Shown one piece after another: positions 1 through 7,801 of a stretch of 64,000 nucleotides of DNA. The position numbers and the translations under genes are program-made. The stretch comes from Alloalcanivorax xiamenensis (lineage in GTDB: Bacteria; Pseudomonadota; Gammaproteobacteria; Pseudomonadales; Alcanivoracaceae), in NCBI RefSeq assembly GCF_009846745.1, contig NZ_AQPF01000011.1, positions 42,063 to 106,062 of the forward strand, written 5' to 3'. The stretch's first letter is position 1. Each line of letters starts with the position of its first letter. A model generated the notes under the pieces. That model had not been told where the DNA came from. It was given only the letters and a program-made list of their open reading frames with translations, and did no database searches.

Positions 1-1041
1 CACCCGGCCTTTCAGGCGATCCAGGCGCGCCTGCAGCAGTGTCTGTTGGTGCCGCAGCGCCCGTTGCAGACGGGCCTGATATTCATCCACCTGCTGCCGC
101 CGCTGCTCCAGCTCCCGTTGCGGGTGGCGCAGCTGCAGCCGGTGGGCCAACTGGCTCAGCCGCTGACGGCGGTATTGCAACGTGCCGGCCACGGCCCGGT
201 GCTGGCGGCGCTGTAGCTGATCCAGCCGCGCCAGAATGGCGTCGCCGTCCGGGCTCACCAGCTCCGCCGCCGCCGAGGGTGTCGGCGCGCGCAGATCGGC
301 GGCGAAGTCGGTCAGCGCCACATCCACCTCGTGCCCCACCGCCGAGACGATGGGGATCGGACAGGCCGCCACCGCCCGCACCAGGGCTTCGTCGTTGAAC
401 GCCCACAGATCCTCCAGGGAGCCGCCGCCCCGGCCGATCACCAGCACGTCGCACTCCGCCCGGCGCACCGCCAGATCCAAGGCCCGGCGCAGCTGCATCG
501 GTGCTTCGTCGCCCTGTACCGCCGCCGGATAGACCAGCACCGGAATGCCGGGGCAGCGGCGCTTCAGCACCTGCACCACATCGCGTACCGCCGCGCCGCT
601 GGGGCTGGTGATCACTCCAATGCGGCGCGGCCAGCGGGGCAGGGGGCGCTTGCGCTCGCTGGCGAACAGCCCTTCCGCCTCCAGTTTCGCCTTGAGCGCC
701 TCGAACTGGGCGCGCAGCGCCCCTTCGCCGGCCTCTTCCATGTGCTCCACCACCAGCTGGAAACCGCCACGCGGCACGTACAGCGTGACACGGGCGCGCA
801 CCAGCACCTGCTGGCCGTCGCGGGGCTGGAAGCGCAGCAACTGATTGCGATTGCGGAACATGGCGCCGTTGACCTGGGCGCGGTCGTCCTTGAGGCTGAA
901 ATACCAGTGGCCGGAACGGGGACGGGACAAATTGGACAGCTCCCCTTGCAACCAGATCAGTGGGAAACTGCCTTCCAGCAGTCCCTGGGCTTCCAGATTG
1001 AGACGGCTGATGGAATAGGGTTCGGTGCGTGATGAAGTCAT
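1..1041 (-). CDS. xseA: Exodeoxyribonuclease VII large subunit (partial, C-terminus beyond the window)
   Basis: Large subunit of exonuclease VII, which with XseB degrades single-stranded DNA in the cytoplasm. The reading frame opens at the ATG at 1039-1041 with MTSSRTEPYSISRLN and continues without a stop to the window edge. The N-terminal OB-fold is clear (SFPLIWLQGELSNLSRP, then SGHWYFSLKD). It is followed by the catalytic-domain signatures RIGVITSPSGAAVRDV, GRGGGSLEDLWAFNDE and PIVSAVGHEVDVALTDFAAD. The last visible part is Arg/Gln-rich, as expected for the coiled-coil region. The gene is divergent from guaB, a common arrangement in pseudomonad-like genomes. Longer frames on either strand here are shadows. 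Confidence 0.96.
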   Translation of the reverse strand, partial: MTSSRTEPYSISRLNLEAQGLLEGSFPLIWLQGELSNLSRPRSGHWYFSLKDDRAQVNGAMFRNRNQLLRFQPRDGQQVLVRARVTLYVPRGGFQLVVEHMEEAGEGALRAQFEALKAKLEAEGLFASERKRPLPRWPRRIGVITSPSGAAVRDVVQVLKRRCPGIPVLVYPAAVQGDEAPMQLRRALDLAVRRAECDVLVIGRGGGSLEDLWAFNDEALVRAVAACPIPIVSAVGHEVDVALTDFAADLRAPTPSAAAELVSPDGDAILARLDQLQRRQHRAVAGTLQYRRQRLSQLAHRLQLRHPQRELEQRRQQVDEYQARLQRALRHQQTLLQARLDRLKGRV

Positions 1042-1109
1042 GCCGCGCAATGTAAGCGCCCCCCGCCGCCGCCGCAAGCGTTGCTCTCCACCAGCCGATT
1101 TCAACACCG

Positions 1110-1185
1110 CTGTGGGAAGCTGGCTCGCCAGCGAATTCATCCGGCTCTCCATGGCCCCATTCGCTGGCGAGCCAGCTTCCCACAG
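1110..1185. repeat. Perfect 27-bp inverted repeat (REP-like)
   Basis: The arms 1110-1136 and 1159-1185 are exact reverse complements (CTGTGGGAAGCTGGC...) separated by 22 bp. It lies in the xseA/guaB divergent intergenic region. A diverged copy of the same element occurs at 56037-56107. This points to a dispersed palindromic family rather than a gene-specific terminator. Confidence 0.85.
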
Positions 1186-1215
1186 TTGAGAGCGATTTCC
1201 CGCCGCGATCCCCGA

Positions 1216-1245
1216 TTGCCGCCAAGCACCGCCTTACCGTATAAT
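1216..1245 (+). promoter_or_regulatory. Probable sigma70 promoter of guaB
   Basis: A consensus -10 TATAAT lies at 1240-1245, and TTGCCG at 1216-1221 is a fair -35 with an 18-bp spacer. It would give a leader of about 110 bases before the guaB ATG. The rest of the 1042-1363 interval holds only the inverted repeat and this leader; no gene is seen. Confidence 0.6.
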
Positions 1246-1363
1246 GCCCCGCTTAATTTAACGGAGCCTTTGGTCCGGTTTGACGTGGCGGCGCCCCATG
1301 ACCGTCCGGTGCCGCCCGGCATCTTCGGCCAGGCCGAATCTCCCCCAGCTCCCACGGTGCAAT

Positions 1364-2833
1364 ATGCTCAGAATTGCCCAAGAAGCCTTGACGTTTGACG
1401 ACGTTCTGCTCCTGCCTGCCCACTCGGATGTTCTGCCCAAGGATGTGTCCCTCAAATCGCGCCTGACGCGGGAAATCGAACTGAATATTCCGCTGATCTC
1501 CGCCGCCATGGACACCGTCACCGAATACCGCCTGGCCATCACCATGGCCCAGGAAGGCGGCATCGGTATCCTGCACAAGAGCATGCCGGTGGAAGAGCAG
1601 GCCCGTAACGTGCGCATGGTCAAGAAATTCGAATCCGGCGTGGTCAAGGATCCGATCACCATCAGCCCGGACGCCACCGTGGCGGAGCTGCTGCGTCTCA
1701 CCGAAGCCAACAACATTTCCGGCGTGCCGGTGGTGGAAGGCGAACAGGTAGTGGGCATCGTCACCAGCCGTGACACCCGCTTCATCACCGACTACGACCA
1801 GCACGTGGCCGACATCATGACCCGCCAGGAGCGCCTGGTAACGGTCAAGGAAGGCGCCAGCGCCGACGAAGTGCAAGGCCTGCTGCACAAGCACCGCATC
1901 GAGAAAATCCTGGTGGTGAACGAGTCCGGCGCGCTGCGCGGCATGATCACCGTCAAGGACATCGAGAAAGCCACCCGTTATCCCAACGCCTGTAAAGATA
2001 GCCAGGGCCGCCTGCGCGTGGGCGCCGCCGTCGGCACCGGCGCCGGTACCGAGGAACGGGTCGCCGCGCTGGTGGAAGCCGGTGTGGATGTGATCGTGGT
2101 GGACACCGCCCACGGTCACTCCCAGGGCGTCATCGACCGCGTTGCCTGGGTCAAGAAGCACTTCCCGGAAGTGCAGGTGATTGGCGGTAACATCGCCACC
2201 GCCGCCGCCGCCCGCGCTCTGGTGGGCGCCGGCGCCGACGCGGTAAAGGTGGGCATCGGGCCCGGCTCCATCTGCACCACCCGCATCGTCGCCGGCATCG
2301 GCGTGCCGCAAATCACTGCGGTTTCCGACGTCGCCGCTGAACTGGAAGGTACCGGCGTGCCGCTGATCTCCGATGGCGGCATCCGCTTCTCCGGCGACAT
2401 CGCCAAGGCCGTCGCCGCCGGCGCCCACGCCATCATGATCGGCTCCCTGCTGGCCGGCACCGAGGAAGCCCCCGGCGAAGTGGAACTGTTCCAGGGCGGC
2501 TACTACAAAGCCTACCGGGGCATGGGCTCCCTGGGCGCCATGTCCGGCTCCACCGGCTCCTCGGACCGTTACTTCCAGGACGCCGCCGCCGGCATCGAGA
2601 AGCTGGTACCGGAAGGCATCGAAGGCCGTGTGCCCTACAAGGGCCCGATGAGCGCCATCGTCCACCAACTGATGGGCGGCCTGCGTGCCTCCATGGGCTA
2701 CACTGGCTGCGCCAGCATCGACGAAATGCGCACCAAACCGGAATTCGTCAAGGTCACCAACGCGGGCATGAAGGAATCCCACGTGCACGACGTGACGATT
2801 ACGAAGGAAGCACCGAACTACCCCGTGGGGTGA
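1364..2833 (+). CDS. guaB: IMP dehydrogenase
   Basis: Oxidises IMP to XMP with NAD+, the committed step of GMP synthesis. The 489-residue product from the ATG at 1364 matches the usual family length; the 28 extra upstream codons in the open frame are not conserved in character. The N-terminal barrel entry (MLRIAQEALTFDDVLLLPA) leads into a tandem CBS module at about residues 95-205. The catalytic loop GPGSICTTR places the nucleophile at Cys304. The flap region and C-terminal signatures (GYTGCASIDEMR) are intact. The gene is followed by a rho-independent terminator and then guaA. Confidence 0.98.
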   Translation: MLRIAQEALTFDDVLLLPAHSDVLPKDVSLKSRLTREIELNIPLISAAMDTVTEYRLAITMAQEGGIGILHKSMPVEEQARNVRMVKKFESGVVKDPITISPDATVAELLRLTEANNISGVPVVEGEQVVGIVTSRDTRFITDYDQHVADIMTRQERLVTVKEGASADEVQGLLHKHRIEKILVVNESGALRGMITVKDIEKATRYPNACKDSQGRLRVGAAVGTGAGTEERVAALVEAGVDVIVVDTAHGHSQGVIDRVAWVKKHFPEVQVIGGNIATAAAARALVGAGADAVKVGIGPGSICTTRIVAGIGVPQITAVSDVAAELEGTGVPLISDGGIRFSGDIAKAVAAGAHAIMIGSLLAGTEEAPGEVELFQGGYYKAYRGMGSLGAMSGSTGSSDRYFQDAAAGIEKLVPEGIEGRVPYKGPMSAIVHQLMGGLRASMGYTGCASIDEMRTKPEFVKVTNAGMKESHVHDVTITKEAPNYPVG

Positions 2834-2844
2834 GCCCACGGGAG

Positions 2845-2991
2845 CCGGACGCTGGACGCCGGACGCCGGACGCTAAAAATCGGACGAGCCAAGGCTCGCC
2901 CGATTTTTGTTTTTAAAGCGTCCAGCCTCCAGCGTCTGGCGTCCAGCGTTTACTCAACCGGCGTCCGGCGTCCAGCGTCCGGCGTCCAGCG
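2845..2991. repeat. 9-bp GGACGC(C/T)-type repeats in both orientations around the guaB terminator
   Basis: Between guaB and guaA, 2845-2874 carries about four tandem units of the form GGACGCYGG. The reverse-complement form (GCGTCCRGC) recurs at 2917-2949 and again at 2959-2991. The two orientations can pair across the terminator at 2875-2910. These are non-coding dispersed-type repeats; their function is unknown. Confidence 0.8.
2875..2910 (+). terminator. Rho-independent terminator after guaB
   Basis: An A-tract and stem (AATCGG-CGAGCC, loop AA, GGCTCG-CCGATT) is followed by TTTTTGTTTTT. One A/C mismatch interrupts the stem. The symmetrical A/T tracts suggest it could act in both directions. 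Confidence 0.85.
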
Positions 2992-3002
2992 GAATTTAAA
3001 CC

Positions 3003-4574
3003 ATGCAAGACATCCACGCCCAGCGCATCCTGATCCTCGACTTCGGCTCCCAGTACACCCAGCTGATCGCCCGCCGCGTGCGCGAAATCGGCGTCTACTG
3101 CGAGATCCGCGCCTTCGACGCCACCGCCGAGGACATCGCCGAGTTCGACCCCAAAGGCATCATCCTCTCCGGCGGCCCGGAATCCGTCACCGCCGCCGAG
3201 ACCCCGCGCGCCCCCCAAGCGGCCTTCGAACAGGGCGTGCCCGTGCTGGGCATCTGCTACGGCATGCAAACCATGGCCGAGCAACTGGGCGGCGCCGTCG
3301 TCGCCGGTGAAAAACACGAATTCGGCTACGCCCGCGTCGCCAAAGCCGACGGCAGCGAGCTGCTCAACGGCATCATCGACCACGAAGAAGCCGGCACCGA
3401 ATACCTGGACGTCTGGATGAGCCACGGCGACCGCGTCGGCGAAGTGCCCGACGGCTTCGTCGTCACCGCCACCACCGACAGCTGCCCCATCGCCGGCATG
3501 GCCAACGACGAAAAACGCTTCTACGGCGTCCAGTTCCACCCGGAAGTCACCCACACCCTCCAAGGCGGCCGCATCCTCGAACGCTTCATCCGCGACATCT
3601 GCGCCTGCGACGCCCTCTGGACCCCGGCCAAGATCATCGACGACGCCGTCGCCGCCATCCAGGAACAGGTCGGCACCGACCACGTCATCCTCGGCCTCTC
3701 CGGCGGCGTCGACTCCTCCGTCACTGCCGCGCTGCTGCACAAAGCCATCGGCGACCAGCTCACCTGCGTCTTCGTCGACAACGGTCTCCTCCGCCACGGC
3801 GAAGGCGACCAGGTCATGGAAATGTTCGCCGACCACATGGGCGTCCGCGTCATCCGCGTCGACGCCGAGGACAACTTCCTCACCCGCCTCGCCGGCGTGG
3901 AAGACCCGGAACAGAAACGCAAGATCATCGGCAACACCTTCATCGACATCTTCGACGCCGAAGCCGCCAAGCTCACCAACGCCAACTGGCTCGCCCAAGG
4001 CACGATTTACCCCGACGTGATCGAATCCGCCGCATCCAAAACCGGCGGCGCCCACGTCATCAAATCCCACCACAACGTGGGCGGCCTCCCCGAAGACATG
4101 AAGCTCAAGCTCGTCGAGCCCCTGCGCGAACTCTTCAAGGACGAAGTGCGCAAGATCGGCCTCGAACTCGGCCTGCCGTATGACATGGTCTACCGCCACC
4201 CCTTCCCCGGCCCCGGCCTGGGCGTGCGCATCCTCGGCGAAGTCAAAAAGGAATACGCCGACACCCTCCGCCTCGCCGACCACATCTTCATCCAGGAGCT
4301 CCTCGACGCCGGCCTCTACCACAAAACCAGCCAGGCCTTCGCCGTCTTCCTCCCGGTCAAATCCGTCGGCGTCGTCGGCGACGCCCGCCGTTACGAATAC
4401 GTGGTGGCGCTGCGCGCCGTCGAAACCATCGACTTCATGACCGCCCGCTGGGCGCATTTGCCCTACGAATTCCTGGAGAAGGTCTCCAGCCGGATCATTA
4501 ATGAGATCCCGGGGATCAGCCGCGTGACGTATGACATCTCGTCCAAGCCGCCGGCTACGATTGAGTGGGAATGA
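3003..4574 (+). CDS. guaA: GMP synthase (glutamine-hydrolysing)
   Basis: Aminates XMP to GMP using glutamine and ATP. The product is 523 residues, close to the usual 525. The class I glutamine amidotransferase domain has nucleophile Cys85 (GICYGMQ) and partners His179 and Glu181 (QFHPE). The ATP pyrophosphatase domain carries the PP-loop SGGVDSS at 233-239, and the C-terminal dimerisation domain ends IEWE. Codon choice is unusual for a core gene here: Val GTC and Leu CTC dominate from 3003 to about 4400, whereas guaB uses GTG/CTG, and the style changes back near the 3' end. The accessory island begins 17 bp after the stop. Confidence 0.98.
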   Translation: MQDIHAQRILILDFGSQYTQLIARRVREIGVYCEIRAFDATAEDIAEFDPKGIILSGGPESVTAAETPRAPQAAFEQGVPVLGICYGMQTMAEQLGGAVVAGEKHEFGYARVAKADGSELLNGIIDHEEAGTEYLDVWMSHGDRVGEVPDGFVVTATTDSCPIAGMANDEKRFYGVQFHPEVTHTLQGGRILERFIRDICACDALWTPAKIIDDAVAAIQEQVGTDHVILGLSGGVDSSVTAALLHKAIGDQLTCVFVDNGLLRHGEGDQVMEMFADHMGVRVIRVDAEDNFLTRLAGVEDPEQKRKIIGNTFIDIFDAEAAKLTNANWLAQGTIYPDVIESAASKTGGAHVIKSHHNVGGLPEDMKLKLVEPLRELFKDEVRKIGLELGLPYDMVYRHPFPGPGLGVRILGEVKKEYADTLRLADHIFIQELLDAGLYHKTSQAFAVFLPVKSVGVVGDARRYEYVVALRAVETIDFMTARWAHLPYEFLEKVSSRIINEIPGISRVTYDISSKPPATIEWE

Positions 4575-4606
4575 TCTGATTTAGCCTGCTAGTAAGGGCT
4601 TACTTA

Positions 4607-4642
4607 AAAGGCCGCCGGCACGGGAGTGTCGGCGGCCTTTTT
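4607..4642 (+). terminator. Strong rho-independent terminator after guaA (in module A)
   Basis: The stem GGCCGCCG-CAC / GTG-CGGCGGCC is flanked by AAAA and TTTTT. It separates guaA transcription from the cassette block. Related hairpins appear at the same place in modules B and C. Confidence 0.85.
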
Positions 4643-4696
4643 GCGTTTTGGGGCAACGTGCTGGTGAAGATATCAGGAGGCAGCCTGCGGTGGGAT

Positions 4697-4725
4697 TTGT
4701 AAGCGGCTGATTTTTCTGCTTTTAT
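4697..4725 (+). promoter_or_regulatory. Candidate cassette promoter in module A
   Basis: TTGTAA (4697-4702), a 17-bp spacer and TTTTAT (4720-4725). The same hexamer pair and identical spacing recur in modules B and C, which suggests selection for a promoter driving the downstream cassettes. Confidence 0.5.
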
Positions 4726-4819
4726 TTCAAGTCATAGGAAATCAAGAAAAGGTATATGGCGCCGGCGCGTTTATTGGGTATTCGAGATGGCGTCCTAACA
4801 CCTGTTAAAAGGAGAAATC

Positions 4820-5317
4820 ATGCGTCTCTTAAAAGAGTTCGAGGATGACGCTCGAATCGAAAAGCAAGATGGTTCTGTAGTCGGCCCATACAAGGCTTCA
4901 TTTCCCGGCAAGACTATCTTTATTCTTGATGAGAAGGCAGATGTAGAAGAGGGTGACGTAATTCTTCGTGAGCTGCCCGGCGGTAAAGACGAACGCTGCG
5001 TGGTCACTGAAGCTACCTTCTATAAACGTGGTGTAGCTGGCATGGGAGCGCATTACCAAATCAAGTATCGCAAAGGTGGGCAATCTGAAATGCAGAAACC
5101 TGGTCACACGATCAATATTCATGGCGCTCAATCAGTTCAGGTAGGCGACCACAACACCCAGAACATTATGAACTCCTTTGAGGCTTTGGTGAAAAAGATT
5201 GAATCTGCCGATCTTCCGCCCGAGCAAAAGGAAGAAGCGAAAGGCATGCTCCGTAAACTATTACAGCACCCTGCAGTTGTATCGGTCATCGGTGCTGCAG
5301 CCGGGGCTGTTTTTTAA
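4820..5317 (+). CDS. Small protein with RHIM-like amyloid motif (cassette 1)
   Basis: The product is 165 residues, with a strong ribosome-binding site (AGGAG) five bases before the ATG. The first 90 residues match nothing I recognise. Residues 98-116 contain VQVGDHNTQN (106-115) inside an Asn/Gln/Gly-rich stretch, which resembles the RHIM core (V/I-Q-V/I-G) used for amyloid-type signalling, also reported in bacterial immune adaptors and effectors. After a charged helix (117-150) the protein ends in a hydrophobic segment (152-165) that could insert in a membrane. This layout would suit an aggregation-triggered effector, but that role is inference. The gene is the first cassette after module A and is followed by an attC-like site. 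Confidence 0.8.
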   Translation: MRLLKEFEDDARIEKQDGSVVGPYKASFPGKTIFILDEKADVEEGDVILRELPGGKDERCVVTEATFYKRGVAGMGAHYQIKYRKGGQSEMQKPGHTINIHGAQSVQVGDHNTQNIMNSFEALVKKIESADLPPEQKEEAKGMLRKLLQHPAVVSVIGAAAGAVF

Positions 5318-5383
5318 TAAGTGCAGGTTGTCGGACAGATACTGCGCTGCGCTCCGTACCTGCCGCAACTGCAAGCGTTAGAT
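5318..5383 (+). other. attC-like site after cassette 1
   Basis: It ends in GCGTTAGAT (core GTTAGAT, 5377-5383, a full GTTRRRY match). The inner arms TGCAGGTTG and CAACTGCA pair with one extra unpaired base, as is typical of attC extrahelical bases, around a TGCGCTGCGCT loop. Confidence 0.7.
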
Positions 5384-5405
5384 TGAATTTTTGAGACTGA
5401 AACAT

Positions 5406-6350
5406 ATGCCTACGACCACAACATCAAGACTTCCACCGCCAACTTCTTGGGATGAGTTTGAAGACGTCTGTAAAAGTTCATTCTCACTGAGGTGGGCTAA
5501 TCCAAATTTGGCAAGACATGGACGGCAAGGACAGAAACAAGACGGGGTCGATATCTACGGGGTCGATTCTTTACAAAGCTTTGTCGGCATTCAATGTAAA
5601 AATACTATTTCCACAATCAGCCAGCAGCTAATAGAAAGTGAGATTTTAAAAGCAGAAAAATTTACTCCTCATCTGGCTGCGCTTTATATTGCGACAACAG
5701 CTGATCGTGATGTGAATATTCAAGCCTTTGCGCGCAAGCTCTCTGAAGAAAGAAGAACCCAATGTAAATTCCCAGTTGATGTGGTTTTTTGGCCAGATAT
5801 TGTCCATGACCTGTCTAGAGAGAAAGCTGTAATTCGGCAGCATTTTCCTCAATACTTCAGTTTGCCCTCTCAAACACCCGAGCAATTAAAGCGTGAAAAG
5901 GACATTGATAACATAAGTGCATTTATTGAAGTAATAGATTTCTCTTCAACATACGAACACTTAAGCTGGGGGGCAAAATACATTCATCTATCTATATTAG
6001 AGCAGCTGGAGAATATGAATAATGTTGAGCGGTCTCCAGTCTTTAATTTACATGACCAAGATTTACTTGCTGCTGTAAACGAGCTTATAGGTGAATGGAG
6101 TGATTTATGTTCTCTTGTGCGCCAAGCGCCATACGACTTAATCGAACATCAAAACACCTTAAGATTCTGTATGCCGGGTGATTTTTGTAGAAACCAAGAA
6201 GAGAATGACATGTTTGAAAAAATAGATGGAAAAATAGGTAATCTCATTTTTTCAATTGATGCATTTTGCCAGTTAATTAACATGGCTTATCTAGAGGTCA
6301 ATTTGGAACGCTCTAGCTTGAAGGCAAGATCACTATATTGGAAAATCTAA
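5406..6350 (+). CDS. PD-(D/E)XK (Mrr-like) nuclease-domain protein (cassette 2)
   Basis: The product is 314 residues from the ATG at 5406; a TTG 15 bases upstream is the alternative. The N-terminal 170 residues look like a restriction-endonuclease fold. GRQGQKQDGVDIYG gives Asp49, and FVGIQCKN gives Gln63-Lys65, a QxK variant of the PD-(D/E)XK core. The rest is a helical domain without a recognised family and may sense a trigger or bind a partner. It is AT-rich relative to the chromosome and is bounded by attC-like sites on both sides, so it is a single-gene cassette. An anti-phage or anti-plasmid nuclease is the likely role, by inference. Confidence 0.8.
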   Translation: MPTTTTSRLPPPTSWDEFEDVCKSSFSLRWANPNLARHGRQGQKQDGVDIYGVDSLQSFVGIQCKNTISTISQQLIESEILKAEKFTPHLAALYIATTADRDVNIQAFARKLSEERRTQCKFPVDVVFWPDIVHDLSREKAVIRQHFPQYFSLPSQTPEQLKREKDIDNISAFIEVIDFSSTYEHLSWGAKYIHLSILEQLENMNNVERSPVFNLHDQDLLAAVNELIGEWSDLCSLVRQAPYDLIEHQNTLRFCMPGDFCRNQEENDMFEKIDGKIGNLIFSIDAFCQLINMAYLEVNLERSSLKARSLYWKI

Positions 6351-6413
6351 TAAGCGCATTTGCGACTGGTTTTCCGCTGCGCTCCAAACCAGCCGCAAAT
6401 GCGGGCGTTGTAC
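6346..6413 (+). other. attC site after cassette 2
   Basis: Very clear hairpin. CGCATTTGCG (6355-6364) pairs with CGCAAATGCG (6394-6403), and CTGGTTT (6366-6372) pairs with AAACCAG (6386-6392), with a single mismatched base between the two stems. It ends with core GTTGTAC (6407-6413) and overlaps the stop codon of the preceding gene. Confidence 0.85.
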
Positions 6414-6425
6414 CTAAGGGAAATG

Positions 6426-7124
6426 ATGGCTAAAAATTTCCAGTCACCAGAAGATCTTTCGGGCCAACCCAAGGAAATCACCGCGCTTTTTGAGTCAGAA
6501 TCTGACCGTGGGGCAATCCTGATTATGGCTGCCTACCTTGAAGAAATACTTGGCTGCAATATCGCGGCATATTGCGTTTCGGAAGATGCCGCAAATGACA
6601 TATTGGACTTTCGCGGTCCGGCAGGAGGTTTTGACCTTAAAATCAGGCTATCTTTCGCTCTTGGTCTACTTCATGAGGAAGAGAAGAGAGGGCTAGAAGC
6701 AATCAGGAAAATTAGAAATACAGCTGCGCATTTTGACCGTAAAAAAGGGTTTGATGTACTTTTTGATACTGAGCGAACTCAGGCGCTAGTCCATAATCTG
6801 GCTTCAACTAAAAATATAGACACAAATACTGACAGCCCTTCTGCCGTAAAAAGACTATTCTTTTTATCAGTAAGGCTTTTAGTATCAAAGCTTTTCGCTC
6901 GTGGTCTTGAGATAATGCCGCCTCAAAAGCCTACAACTCTAAAAGAGAAGGCTAATCATTTTAGAAAATTGATGGTTGGAACTGAGCTCGGGAATGCCTT
7001 GGCAAAAGCTGAGGAAGAAGCTCAAAATGGAAATCTAGAGCCATTTATAAAATTGAATGAAGAGATTAAAAGACAACTAGAAGAAAAATTGGCGAGATCC
7101 TCGAATGAGAGTGATAAAGTATAA
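6426..7124 (+). CDS. MltR/HEPN-like protein (cassette 3)
   Basis: The product is 232 residues. The start at 6426 is chosen because AAGGG (6416-6420) lies five bases upstream; longer starts fall inside the attC site. Residues in the first half resemble the MltR (mannitol operon repressor-like) family: an all-helical segment with LIMAAYLEEILG and LRLSFALGLL-type text, then IRKIRNTAAHF. The RNTAAH stretch fits the R-x4-H motif of HEPN RNases. The C-terminal part (about 150-232) is charged and helical. In a defence cassette context it may be an RNA-cleaving effector or a helical adaptor; no catalytic proof exists. Confidence 0.75.
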   Translation: MAKNFQSPEDLSGQPKEITALFESESDRGAILIMAAYLEEILGCNIAAYCVSEDAANDILDFRGPAGGFDLKIRLSFALGLLHEEEKRGLEAIRKIRNTAAHFDRKKGFDVLFDTERTQALVHNLASTKNIDTNTDSPSAVKRLFFLSVRLLVSKLFARGLEIMPPQKPTTLKEKANHFRKLMVGTELGNALAKAEEEAQNGNLEPFIKLNEEIKRQLEEKLARSSNESDKV

Positions 7125-7239
7125 TAAGCCAGTGCACTCGGAGCCATCTGCGTTGCGCAATTGTTGTGGTGTCGCTACGCTCCTTTATGCTACAAAAATT
7201 GCTTTACTCCGTTGGCCCGGTGTTTGGGGCGCTAGACCT
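7119..7239 (+). other. attC-like site after cassette 3 (long variant)
   Basis: About 120 bp between the stop region of cassette 3 and the next ATG, ending GGGGCGCTAGACC (core-like GCTAGAC). It contains several short inverted repeats. It is longer and more diverged than the others, so the assignment rests mainly on position. Confidence 0.45.
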
Positions 7240-7251
7240 ACAGGACAGACT

Positions 7252-7680
7252 ATGTCGCCACTGGAAAAGATTCAAGACAGCTTCTTTGAGCACATCGGTA
7301 CAGCAGCCGCACTGATCGTGACAGGGCTAATTGGCTGGCTCTCACTTCAGGTCGCCCCAATCATCGCGCCCGTTATTAAGTCATCCTTGCCGCTAGATGC
7401 CGTACTGGCGGTTCTCGGTCTTTCGCTCTTTCTCAATGTAGGGCTAACTATAGCCATCTGGCGAGTTGCTTCAGGCCGCCCATCACTTCGCTTACGGAAT
7501 GGAATCCTTTGGGATTCGGATAAAAATCCACATTGTCCTGTGTGCAAGAACGGTGGCTTGCATTACGGTGAGTGGAGCTATCAGCTCGGCTACTTTTGCA
7601 ATAGCTGTAACAAGACATTCGGCCTGACAGATGCATCCGGAAAGGACGTTAAACCCGCCGAAGTTATTGCCACATTGTAG
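7252..7680 (+). CDS. Two-TM membrane protein with C-terminal zinc ribbon (cassette 4)
   Basis: The product is 142 residues from the ATG at 7252; the upstream in-frame part lies within the attC-like site. Two hydrophobic helices (about 16-36 and 47-70) precede a cytoplasmic or periplasmic tail with a four-cysteine zinc ribbon: Cys95-x2-Cys98 and Cys116-x2-Cys119 (HCPVCKNG, FCNSCNK). No family is recognised. Zinc ribbons on membrane anchors often bind nucleic acid or protein partners, so a sensor or effector role is possible. It is flanked by attC-like sites, the downstream one being the most canonical in the window. Confidence 0.75.
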   Translation: MSPLEKIQDSFFEHIGTAAALIVTGLIGWLSLQVAPIIAPVIKSSLPLDAVLAVLGLSLFLNVGLTIAIWRVASGRPSLRLRNGILWDSDKNPHCPVCKNGGLHYGEWSYQLGYFCNSCNKTFGLTDASGKDVKPAEVIATL

Positions 7681-7741
7681 GTCTAACGTCTGAATTAAGC
7701 CGACGCTGCTTCGCGATGCGGCTCAATTCAGGCGGTAGAAC
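7681..7741 (+). other. Canonical short attC site after cassette 4
   Basis: It begins GTCTAAC and contains CTGAATTAAGCCG (7690-7702) facing CGGCTCAATTCAG (7719-7731) with one mismatch, around a TGCTTCGCGATG loop. This is the classic 60-bp attC layout of mobile integron cassettes. The right core reads GCGGTAGAAC, a variant of GCGTTAGAC, so it may recombine poorly. Confidence 0.85.
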
Positions 7742-7801
7742 TTTGCTATTGGATCGGGTCGTGTTGACTTAAACAAGAATGATATTCTGGAGATGTAAGT
7801 G

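Larger units (their letters stand above)
4591..4810. repeat. Module A: 220-bp attI-like boundary element behind guaA
   Basis: First of three related modules. Order: near-palindrome AGTAAGGGCTTACT (4591-4604), GC-rich hairpin plus T-run (4607-4642), GATATCAGGAGG (4669-4680), promoter-like TTGTAA-N17-TTTTAT (4697-4725), a conserved stretch ending in TATTCGAG, and the core GTTAAAA (4804-4810) just before the first cassette gene. Module B has exactly the same length between the same landmarks. It resembles an integron attI with its cassette promoter, but no integrase gene lies beside it. Confidence 0.65.

Noticed and set aside
83..1225. Long open frames on both strands over xseA (up to 380 residues)
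   Set aside because: The products are low-complexity Ala/Gly/Arg-rich shadows; the real xseA frame runs off the window edge and explains the region.
1253..2839. 528-residue open frame antisense to guaB
   Set aside because: Rich in Gly/His/Asp from antisense of a high-GC gene; no family signature.
2913..4457. 514-residue open frame antisense to guaA
   Set aside because: The composition is Ala/Gly/Asp/Val-rich, an artefact of the C-ending codon use in guaA.
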